Source: Streptomyces sp. NBC_00162
Lineage (GTDB): Bacteria; Actinomycetota; Actinomycetes; Streptomycetales; Streptomycetaceae
NCBI RefSeq assembly: GCF_024611995.1
Contig: NZ_CP102509.1
Coordinates: 2,232,001-2,296,000 of the forward strand
DNA: 64,000 nt
Direction: 5' to 3'
The notes under the pieces: generated by a model
Seen by the model: only the letters and a program-made list of their open reading frames with translations
What the model was told of the DNA's origin: nothing
The model's database searches: none
Shown here: piece after piece, positions 17,054 to 24,309 of the stretch
Layout: every line of letters starts with the position of its first letter
Position numbering within the stretch: position 1 is the first letter of the stretch
Translations under genes and position numbers: made by a program

Positions 17054-19765
17054 TCACACGAACTCGGCCACCCCCAGGTGGAAGTCGACCGGGAGCGCCT
17101 GCCGGCCGGGGATCTCCAGCTTGCGGTAGACGCGGGTCAGGTGCTGTTCCACCGTGCTCACGGTGATGTAGAGCTTCTGGGCGATCTCGCGGTTGGTGTG
17201 GCCGTGCACCGCCAGCAGGGCCACCCGCTTCTCCGACTCGCTGAGGCTGGCGACGAGATCGGCGTGCGGCGCCTCGGCGGGCTCCGCCGCGTCGGCGGTG
17301 TCACCGGTGTGGCCGGGCAGGATCTTCACGCACAGCGCCTCGGCTCCGCACTCCCTGGCCACGTGCCAGGCCCGGCGGTTGACCATGGCGGCGCGCGCCG
17401 GTTCGCCGATCTCCCGCAGCACCTGGCCGAAGTCGCCCATCGCACGGGCCAGTTCGTACTGGTCGCCCGAGCGGTGCAGGTCGTCCACGGCCTTGGCGAG
17501 CATCGCCTGCCGCTCCTTGGGCTCGCGCAGGGACGCCCTCAGCCGCAGCGTCATGCCGCGCACCCAGGGGTCGGCGGCGTCCCGGGTGGTGAGCTGGTCC
17601 GCGAGGAACCGTTCGGCCTGGTGGGCCTCGCCGAGCTTGAGCAGGGCCTCCGCCGCGTCGGTGCGCCAGGGCAGGAGCCGCGGCCGGTCCAGGCCCCAGC
17701 GCCGCATGTGGCGACCGATGTCCAAGAAGTCGCCCAGGGCCGCGTGGAAGCGGCTCGTGGCGAGCGCGTAGTGGCCGCGGGCCCGCAGGTATCCGAGTCC
17801 GTGGATGCTGCCGGAGAGTTCGGCGGGGGCGGGCCGGCTCAGTACGGCCGCCGCTTCCTCGGGCCGCCCCATGGCCGTACGGGCGCGCACCAGGGTGCCG
17901 GCGATCCCGCACAGCAGGACGCTGCCGCCGTGCGCGGGCACGGCCCGCAGGATCTCCTGCGCGGTCCCGGCGGCGCCCGTGAGGTCGCCCAGGCGCATCC
18001 GCGCCTCGGCGAGCAGTCCGCCGAACACGGCCTGCCAGCCGGTGGCCCCGCGCTGCGCCGCCTGCCGGACGAAGGACTCGCACCAGGGCAGCGCCCTGGC
18101 CGCGCCGTCCAGGTACAGCAGGGTGCGCAGTGCCTGCACCACCGGCTCCACGGTGCCTTCGGCCAGGGTGGCGCCCCGCAGGAACAGTTCGGCGGCCTGC
18201 GCCGCCGCGCCCTCCTCCGCCTCCACGGGGAGCGCCCACAGGGCCGCCGGGTGGACGGGGGTCCTGGCCGTGCGGCCCGCCGGGGGCGGTCCGGTCTCGG
18301 CCGGTGTGCCGCGACGGGTGGAGGCGGCCCACTGGGGAAACGCGGAGAGCCCGTCGAGGGGATCGTCCCCGGGGATGTCGCCGTGCCGGCGCTCCGCGCC
18401 GGGGTGCCGGCCGCCGCAGGCCGCCAGCCGTTCCAGTACGTCGGCCGACTCGTCGATCCGGCCCTGGGCGGCCAGTACGCGGGCCAGCGGGCCCATGGTG
18501 TGCGGGCCGAGCTTTCCTCCGGCCAGCGCGGACAGGGGTTCGAGGAGGTGGCGTTCGGCGACCGCCGGGTCGGTGCGTCCGGCGACGGCGCAGAGTCTGA
18601 TGGCCAGTTCGGCGCGGATCGCGTCGTCCGGGCAGGCCTCCCGGGCGAGTTGGAGTACGGCCGTGGCCTCGGCGAGGGCTCCGTCGGCGACGTACTGGTC
18701 CGCCGCGGAGCGCAGGACGGGCAGGGCCCATTCCTCGGCGGTGTGCCGTGCGGCGAGGAGCTGGGCGGCGACCGCCGTGTCGGGCGCGCCCGAGGCGCGG
18801 GCCAGCAGGGCGGCTTCCCGGTGCAGGGCGGCCCGGGCGGCCGGGTCCATCCGGTCGAGTACGGCGGCGCGCGCGGCCGGGTGCCTGAAGCCGTGCCCGC
18901 CCTCGGGGGCGATCAGGCCCGCGGCGTCGAGCGCGGTGAGGGCGCGGACGGCGGCGGCCTCGGGGGCGCCGGTGAGCCGTGCCAGGTGCGCGGCGCCCGC
19001 CAGGTCGTCGAGTACGGCGATGGCCTCGGCCAGCCGGGGGGTGGCGGCCCCGCAGCGGTGCAGGCAGGCGAGCACCGCCTGGGTGTAGGCGTCGCCGGGG
19101 CGGTGGTGGGGGTCTTGCAGCAGGGACCGCAGGAGCAGCGGGTTTCCGCCGCTGGTCCGGTACAGCCGGTCGGTCTCCGCCTCGGTGCGGTCCGGCAGCA
19201 TGGCGCGGACGGCCTCGGGGGCGAAGCGTTCGAGGCGCAGCCGTACGAAGTGGGGCAGCCGGAGCAGTTCGGTGCGCAGCAGCGGGTCCTCGGCGCGTTC
19301 GTGCACGGACTCGGTGAGCACCAGGAGGACCCTGGCCTGCCGGCTGCCGCGGGCGAGGTGCAGCAGGTAGCGGCTGGACAGCTCGTCGACGTGGTGCAGG
19401 TCGTCGACGCAGATCACCACCGGTGCGGCGGCGCTCAGTTCACGGACGGCGGCGGCGAACACCTGCATGGCCTCGACCCGCCCGGCCTCGGCGGGCGACG
19501 GCGGGGGCGACAGGGCCCCGGGCGGGGCGTCGGCCGCCAACTGGCGCAGGACGCCCAGGGGATGGCTCCGCTCGGCCGCGGTGCCCATGGCCCGCAGGAC
19601 GGCGGCCCCCCGGGCTTCGGCACGGGTGGCGACCGTCTCGAGGAATTCACTCTTTCCACACCCGACCGCACCTTCGACTAATAGCAGTCCGGCATTTCCT
19701 TCTGCGCAGCCGTCAAGCAGCGCATGTGACAGAGACAATTCCTCGGCACGCCGGAACAACACCAT
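17054..19765 (-). CDS. LAL-type LuxR-family transcriptional regulator
   Basis: The 903-residue protein is a large ATP-binding LuxR regulator. An N-terminal AAA domain has Walker A VEGAVGCGKSEFLE near residue 30 and Walker B VVICVDDLHHVDELS near 120. A long helical/TPR middle follows. The C-terminal helix-turn-helix lies in the last 70 residues (LSESEKRVALLAVHGHTNRE ... VSTVEQHLTRVYRKLEI). LAL proteins commonly activate modular polyketide clusters. ATG 19765 follows AGGGGGATCC; a 41-codon upstream extension is rejected. Codon 29 is TTA (19679-19681) and the codon before it is the rare CTA, both inside the Walker A strand. Full-length synthesis therefore likely needs the bldA tRNA. The upstream 145 nt are unusually A/T-rich and probably carry its promoter. 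Confidence 0.85.
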   Translation of the reverse strand: MVLFRRAEELSLSHALLDGCAEGNAGLLLVEGAVGCGKSEFLETVATRAEARGAAVLRAMGTAAERSHPLGVLRQLAADAPPGALSPPPSPAEAGRVEAMQVFAAAVRELSAAAPVVICVDDLHHVDELSSRYLLHLARGSRQARVLLVLTESVHERAEDPLLRTELLRLPHFVRLRLERFAPEAVRAMLPDRTEAETDRLYRTSGGNPLLLRSLLQDPHHRPGDAYTQAVLACLHRCGAATPRLAEAIAVLDDLAGAAHLARLTGAPEAAAVRALTALDAAGLIAPEGGHGFRHPAARAAVLDRMDPAARAALHREAALLARASGAPDTAVAAQLLAARHTAEEWALPVLRSAADQYVADGALAEATAVLQLAREACPDDAIRAELAIRLCAVAGRTDPAVAERHLLEPLSALAGGKLGPHTMGPLARVLAAQGRIDESADVLERLAACGGRHPGAERRHGDIPGDDPLDGLSAFPQWAASTRRGTPAETGPPPAGRTARTPVHPAALWALPVEAEEGAAAQAAELFLRGATLAEGTVEPVVQALRTLLYLDGAARALPWCESFVRQAAQRGATGWQAVFGGLLAEARMRLGDLTGAAGTAQEILRAVPAHGGSVLLCGIAGTLVRARTAMGRPEEAAAVLSRPAPAELSGSIHGLGYLRARGHYALATSRFHAALGDFLDIGRHMRRWGLDRPRLLPWRTDAAEALLKLGEAHQAERFLADQLTTRDAADPWVRGMTLRLRASLREPKERQAMLAKAVDDLHRSGDQYELARAMGDFGQVLREIGEPARAAMVNRRAWHVARECGAEALCVKILPGHTGDTADAAEPAEAPHADLVASLSESEKRVALLAVHGHTNREIAQKLYITVSTVEQHLTRVYRKLEIPGRQALPVDFHLGVAEFV

Positions 19766-19910
19766 AGGATCCCCCTGTGTCCCCTTTTCCGTGCGTTCCG
19801 GAAAGGAATGCGAATCGGAAAGAGAGATGGTCGAGCACTGCTTGAGCCGGAATACAAGATCAGTATAGGCTCGAAATGCCCGCCCCACGGTGTCCGGAAG
19901 TTGCCAGGCA

Positions 19911-20756
19911 TCAATCCCCGCGGCGGGCGCCGGGAAAGATCAGCCGCGGGACGTCGCGCGGGTGGCCCGGAGTGCGCCACTCCCGCGGGTAGCCCACGGA
20001 CACCTCCTCGAAGCGGACCCCGTCGTACCACGTGGTGCGCGGGATGTGCAGGTGGCCGTAGACCACGGCCGCGGCCCGGAAGCGGGTGTGCCAGCCGGCG
20101 GTGAGCTCGGTTCCGCACCACTGGGCGAACTCCTGGTGCCGCAGGATCCTGGTGGGTGCCTTGACCAGCGGGAAGTGGTTGACGAGCACCGTGCGCAGGT
20201 CGGGGTCGCACGCGGCCAGGCGCCGTTCGGTGGCGGCGACCCGGGCCCGGCACCAGGCCTCGCGGGAGGGATGGGGGTCGGGGTGCAGCATGAATTCGTC
20301 GGTGCACACCACCCCCGCCTCGTAGGCCTGCTCCAGCGCCTGCTCCCGGGTGGCCGACTCGGGCGTGCGGAAGCTGTAGTCGTACAGCAGGAAGAGCGGG
20401 GCCACGACGAGCGGGCCGGCCGGTCCCGACCAGACCGGATAGGGGTCTTCCGGAGTGTGCACGCCGAAGGAGCGGCAGATCTCCACGAGGTGCCGGTAGC
20501 GCGCTTCTCCGCGCAAAGGCACAGGATCGTCGCGCAGGGTCCAAAGATCATGATTCCCGGGCGCCCAGACCACGGTGGCGTAGCGCCGGGTGAGCAGGGC
20601 GAGCACCCATCGGAGATCGTCGGGTGACTCGCCCACGTCACCGGCCACGACGAGCCAGTCGTCGGGGCTGTCCGGATACAGCTCCTCGACGATCCGGCGG
20701 TTCTCCGGGAATGCGACATGGAGGTCGCTGATGCCCATGAGGCTTCCGTGCGGCAT
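19911..20756 (-). CDS. Metallophosphoesterase
   Basis: The 281-residue protein shows the calcineurin-like phosphoesterase metal motifs in order: GISDLH near residue 8, VVAGDVGE near 37, APGNHD near 65, VNHFP near 190 and YGHLH near 232. It would bind two metal ions and hydrolyse a phosphoester in the cytoplasm. ATG 20756 includes the usual HGSLMGISDLH start of this subgroup; ATG 20738 has the better ribosome site (GGAAG), so the start is uncertain by six codons. It is divergent from the neighbouring phosphopantetheinyl transferase. This pairing is often seen in Streptomyces, where such enzymes may act on phosphopantetheine-containing molecules; that role is inference. Confidence 0.8.
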   Translation of the reverse strand: MPHGSLMGISDLHVAFPENRRIVEELYPDSPDDWLVVAGDVGESPDDLRWVLALLTRRYATVVWAPGNHDLWTLRDDPVPLRGEARYRHLVEICRSFGVHTPEDPYPVWSGPAGPLVVAPLFLLYDYSFRTPESATREQALEQAYEAGVVCTDEFMLHPDPHPSREAWCRARVAATERRLAACDPDLRTVLVNHFPLVKAPTRILRHQEFAQWCGTELTAGWHTRFRAAAVVYGHLHIPRTTWYDGVRFEEVSVGYPREWRTPGHPRDVPRLIFPGARRGD

Positions 20757-21050
20757 TCGGTGAGGATGAGCGGAAGATCTTGCGGTGGACACCCCTGTTC
20801 GTCCCCTCAGTTGCCGTGGGGGACGCGGGCGGGGCCCTGCGCATGACAGGCGTATGGCAAGGCCGGCGGGGGCACTGCCAGGATCCCGGCAGCCGGCCCG
20901 CCCGCGGGGCGGCGGATGGCAGCGCCCTGGGAGGAATCCCGGTGTCCGGGGGCCGATCGGGGCGGGCGGCGCCTGCGTTCCTGGTCGGGGCGGGGTCGGC
21001 GGCGGCAGCGTGGGACGTGTCAGACCGACGCTTCGACCCGAGGGAATGCC

Positions 21051-21779
21051 GTGCTCACGAAGCTCCTGCCATCGGATGTCGCCACCGCCGAGTCCACCGC
21101 CGACCCGGAGCACGTCTTCCTCTTTCCCGAGGAGGAGTTCCTGATCCGCAACGCCGTTCCCAAGCGGCGGCAGGAGTTCGGGACCGTACGGTGGTGCGCC
21201 CGCCGCGCCATGGGGGCGCTGGGAGTGCCCCCGACTCCGGTAGTGCCGGGCCGGCGCGGTGTCCCGCAGTGGGGTCCCTCGGTCGTGGGGTCCATGACGC
21301 ACTGCGCGAGCTACCGGGGGGTGGCGCTCGCCCGCGCTTCGGAGTTCGTCGCGCTGGGCATCGACGCGGAGCCGAACACCCCGCTGCCGGAGGGGGTGCT
21401 GGAGTCGATCACGCTGCCTCAGGAGCTGCGCCGGACCCGGGAGCTGGCGCGGGCGGTGCCGGAGATCGCGTGGGACCGGCTGCTCTTCAGCATGAAGGAG
21501 GCGGTCTACAAGACGTGGTTCCCGCTCACCGGCCAGGAACTCGACTTCACGGACGCCCTGGTCACCGTCGACGCGGAACAGGAGACGTTCCGCGCCCGGC
21601 TGCTGCCGGACCCCGCACGCCTCTCGCCCGCCGGGCCCACCACGTTCAGCGGCCGCTGGTCGGCGCAGGACGGGGTACTGCTCAGCGCCATAGCGGTGCC
21701 GGCCGCCCGGTCGGCTCCGCCGGGGGCCCGGACAGCGCGAAGCGCTCCCCCCATCTGCACTGCGGGGAGCGCTTGCTGA
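21051..21779 (+). CDS. 4'-phosphopantetheinyl transferase (EntD/Sfp type)
   Basis: The 242-residue protein has the Sfp-superfamily motifs GIDAEP (D105, E107 bind magnesium) and FSMKEAVYKTWFP (K149, E150, K154), plus an N-terminal KRRQEFGTVRWCARRAM block and VVGSMTHC. It transfers the phosphopantetheine arm of CoA to the active serine of carrier proteins, converting apo to holo ACPs. GTG 21051 follows GAGGGAATGCC. It is one of two such enzymes in the window; this one has the EntD-like spacing common in housekeeping or siderophore enzymes of Streptomyces. It is transcribed alone, divergent from the metallophosphoesterase. Confidence 0.88.
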   Translation: MLTKLLPSDVATAESTADPEHVFLFPEEEFLIRNAVPKRRQEFGTVRWCARRAMGALGVPPTPVVPGRRGVPQWGPSVVGSMTHCASYRGVALARASEFVALGIDAEPNTPLPEGVLESITLPQELRRTRELARAVPEIAWDRLLFSMKEAVYKTWFPLTGQELDFTDALVTVDAEQETFRARLLPDPARLSPAGPTTFSGRWSAQDGVLLSAIAVPAARSAPPGARTARSAPPICTAGSAC

Positions 21780-21802
21780 ACGTCGTCACCGGCGGGGTGG
21801 TC

Positions 21803-21994
21803 TCATCCCCACTGGTCGTCATCGGGAGTGGCGAGTAGACCCTGCACGGACACGCGCACCCCGTCGGCCGCGGCGGACTGACCCGATCTGCCCAGCAGCG
21901 CCCCTGACATGAACTGCACCCCCATAACGGCGATGACCATACCCGTCAGTACAGTCAAGTAAATCGAAGAGAATTTACCGGAAATTGCCCTCAC
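21803..21994 (-). CDS. Small single-pass membrane protein (63 aa)
   Basis: Reading minus from GTG 21994, preceded by GGGGG, gives 63 residues. A short basic start (VRAISGKFSS) leads into one hydrophobic helix (IYLTVLTGMVIAVMGVQFMS), and a polar tail ends TPDDDQWG. It is divergent from the LuxR-type regulator and convergent with the phosphopantetheinyl transferase. No homologue comes to mind. It could be a small regulator of a membrane partner or a type of stress peptide. The clean hydrophobic pattern, ribosome site and position just inside a promoter gap argue that it is real. Confidence 0.55.
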   Translation of the reverse strand: MRAISGKFSSIYLTVLTGMVIAVMGVQFMSGALLGRSGQSAAADGVRVSVQGLLATPDDDQWG

Positions 21995-22166
21995 GACGCC
22001 CCCAGTCGAAGATCGAGATTTCCTCAGCCAACACCTTCGCCCGATTTCTCCGGCTTTGGTGTCCCGGTGATGCGAATAGAGTGCGGGATATCGATCATTC
22101 GCGCCAAGAGCCGCACGCTGGCGTAAAGTTACGTGGCAGCAATTACATCGATCAGTGGGGGCTGGC

Positions 22167-23207
22167 ATGTTCACAGGGGAGGGCTCGGATTCAGGGTTCG
22201 CCGAGCTGGACGACATCAGCGCCTCGGCATACGGTCTCGCCGTCGAGTGCGGGCGCTTCGTACGCGAGAAGATCGCCGAGCAGCTGTCCCTGACACCCGA
22301 GGAGATCGCGCGGGTGGAGAAGGTGCTGTGCGGGGTCCGCCTCCTGCAATCCATGCCGGGTCAACCGTCCGAACTGACCCCCGTCACACCCGATGTGGCG
22401 GCCGCCTCCCTGGTCGCACCCGCGGAGCGGCACATCCGGGAACTGCAACAGGCGGTCACCGACGTCCGGGCCAAGCTGCTGTCCCTGACGCCCCTGTACT
22501 TCGAGGGGCGCCGGCTGCGCAACCGGCTGGAGGCCTTCGACATCATCACCGATGTCACCCGGATCCAGGCGATGCTCAACCACCTCAGCCAGAACTGCAA
22601 GGACGAGATGCTCACCGTCCAGCCCGGTGGCGCCCGGCCGCCCGAACTGCTCGCGCAGGCACGGGAGTCGGCACTGTCCACGCTGGCCCGCGGGGTCCGG
22701 ATCCGGACCATCTACCAGCACACCGCCCGCAACGACCTCCCCACCCGCTCGTACGTCCGCGACGTCAGCCTCCAGGGCGCCGAGATCCGGACCGCCGACG
22801 AGGTCATCGACCGGCTGATCATCTACGACCGCGAGGTGGCCTTCCTGCCGGAACGATCCACCCACGAGTCCTCGCCCGGGGCGGCGATCGTCCGCGAGCC
22901 CACGCTCGTGGCCTTCCTGTGCTCCGTCTTCGAGTACCTGTGGGACGGCGCGTCCCCGTACGTCGTGGAATCCCAGCGGACCCCCGCCTCCTCCGACGAG
23001 CTCAAGTGGTCGATCATCCGGCTGATGACCAAGGGCTACAAGGACGAGATGGTCGCCCGCCGGCTCGGCATGTCGGTGCGCACCTGCCGCCGCCACATCG
23101 CCGAGATCACCGAGGAACTGGAGGCCACCAGCCGCTTCCAGGCGGGCTACAACGCCGCACGGCAGGAATTACTCTCCGGCGGCCCGGCAGCGGCGCCTCC
23201 CCCCTGA
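22167..23207 (+). CDS. LuxR-type helix-turn-helix regulator
   Basis: The 346-residue protein has helical N-terminal repeats (GLAVECGRFVREKIAEQL, LTPEEIARVEKVL), a central sensor-like domain and a C-terminal helix-turn-helix (IIRLMTKGYKDEMVARRLG, then VRTCRRHIAEITEELEATSR). This matches the Streptomyces group of TrmB-like/LuxR regulators without an ATPase. It probably controls nearby cluster promoters. ATG 22167 has GGGGG at 7 nt; GTG 22155 is an in-frame alternative. Codon 335 is TTA (23169-23171), so bldA control is likely, near the C-terminus. Its last 61 bases overlap the 3' end of the convergent phosphopantetheinyl transferase gene, an uncommon tail-to-tail overlap. Confidence 0.78.
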   Translation: MFTGEGSDSGFAELDDISASAYGLAVECGRFVREKIAEQLSLTPEEIARVEKVLCGVRLLQSMPGQPSELTPVTPDVAAASLVAPAERHIRELQQAVTDVRAKLLSLTPLYFEGRRLRNRLEAFDIITDVTRIQAMLNHLSQNCKDEMLTVQPGGARPPELLAQARESALSTLARGVRIRTIYQHTARNDLPTRSYVRDVSLQGAEIRTADEVIDRLIIYDREVAFLPERSTHESSPGAAIVREPTLVAFLCSVFEYLWDGASPYVVESQRTPASSDELKWSIIRLMTKGYKDEMVARRLGMSVRTCRRHIAEITEELEATSRFQAGYNAARQELLSGGPAAAPPP

Positions 23208-24076
23208 TCCTCCCCCGGACCCCGTCCGGGGGAACCCCCGCCCAGCGCCTCCGTGATCGCGTCCACGCAGTCCTGGTCGAGCATCGTCGTGACGTGGGCG
23301 TCCTGGAGCCGGCCGAAGCCCGCGTCGTAGACCGCGGCGCTCACGACGTACCCGTCCGCCAGCGGGAACGTCCGGAAGATCCACTCGTCCCCGGTGCCCG
23401 CCGTCCCGTCCGGCCGCTGGACCCGCACGGGCCTGCCGTCCGGACCGAAGCCGAACTCGGTGAAGCGGAACTGCATGCCCTGGCCGATCGCCTTGCTGTA
23501 GGCCTCCTTGAGGGTCCACAGCCGTACGAGGGCGCCGTTGCGCTCCTCCTCCGGCATCCCGGACAGCAGGACCAGCTCGTAGGGCGTACAGATGTGCCGG
23601 CCCAGACCGCTGCCGTACATCTCGCGGTCGGCGCGCTCCGCGTCCACCCCGATGAGGCCGCAGGTGGTCAGCCCGACGAGCAGCAGGTCCTCCGTGTGGC
23701 TCAGGCTGATGTCGATCTGGTCGCAGCCGCGCAGGTACGGGCGGCCGGTGGGGCCGTAGGCGAGTTCCAGGTCCGCGGGTTCGCTGGCGAGCACCGCGCC
23801 CGCCGCGTACTTCAGGAGCATCCGGGAGGCGATGTAGCGGCCGCGCACGTCGGCGTGCGTCAGGTCCAGGAAGCGCGTCCAGTCACGGCCGAGCAGCTCG
23901 CGCAGCCCGTCGCCGGTCGGCAGGACGGGCTCCAGGTCCTTGAGCCTCGCGTAGACCAGCGCCGTGCCGTGGGTGGCGAGGTCCTCCCTGACCCTGTCCC
24001 ACGAGTCGCCTCCCGGAACCACGGCGACGGGCTCCCCGAGGGGCGGGCCGAGCGTGGGGCTGCCCGGGGCGGTCAT
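23147..24076 (-). CDS. 4'-phosphopantetheinyl transferase (Sfp type), operon-encoded
   Basis: The 309-residue protein carries the Sfp motifs GVDAE (D145, E147) and WTLKEAYSKAIGQG (K190, E191, K195), plus SRMLLKYA, YGPTGRPYL and DISLSHTED. It would activate carrier proteins, most simply the three in this operon. ATG 24076 follows GGAG and overlaps the ACP stop (ATGA), so it is translationally coupled as the last gene of the FAAL-to-PPTase operon. The C-terminal 30 residues are a Gly/Pro-rich extension (GGGSPGRGPGEDQGGG) not needed by the fold, encoded where the gene overlaps the convergent regulator. Confidence 0.9.
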   Translation of the reverse strand: MTAPGSPTLGPPLGEPVAVVPGGDSWDRVREDLATHGTALVYARLKDLEPVLPTGDGLRELLGRDWTRFLDLTHADVRGRYIASRMLLKYAAGAVLASEPADLELAYGPTGRPYLRGCDQIDISLSHTEDLLLVGLTTCGLIGVDAERADREMYGSGLGRHICTPYELVLLSGMPEEERNGALVRLWTLKEAYSKAIGQGMQFRFTEFGFGPDGRPVRVQRPDGTAGTGDEWIFRTFPLADGYVVSAAVYDAGFGRLQDAHVTTMLDQDCVDAITEALGGGSPGRGPGEDQGGGAAAGPPESNSCRAAL

Positions 24077-24309
24077 CCGTACTCCTTCACGAGCGTGTGG
24101 ACGTCCCGGAAGCTGCGCGCCTCCAGCAGACGGTGCACCGGCACCCGGTGGCCGGACTCCTCCAGGAGGGCCACCAGGCGGAGCAGGTTGAGCGAGTCCC
24201 ACCCGGGGAGGTCCGCCAGCGCGGTGTCCGCGCCCGCGGGGACGTCGAGGTCCAGGCCGAGGTCGTCGCGGACCGTCCGCAGGAACGTGTCGAGGCTATC
24301 GAGGCTCAT
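24073..24309 (-). CDS. Discrete acyl carrier protein (glyceryl-ACP candidate)
   Basis: The 78-residue acidic protein has the carrier signature GWDSLNLL with the phosphopantetheine serine at residue 39, and a typical helix IV (RSFRDVHTLVKEYG). Its start lies inside the end of the FkbH-like gene (14-nt overlap) and its stop overlaps the phosphopantetheinyl transferase start. By analogy with tetronate and methoxymalonate pathways, the neighbouring FkbH-like enzyme would load it with a glyceryl unit from 1,3-bisphosphoglycerate. Confidence 0.88.
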   Translation of the reverse strand: MSLDSLDTFLRTVRDDLGLDLDVPAGADTALADLPGWDSLNLLRLVALLEESGHRVPVHRLLEARSFRDVHTLVKEYG

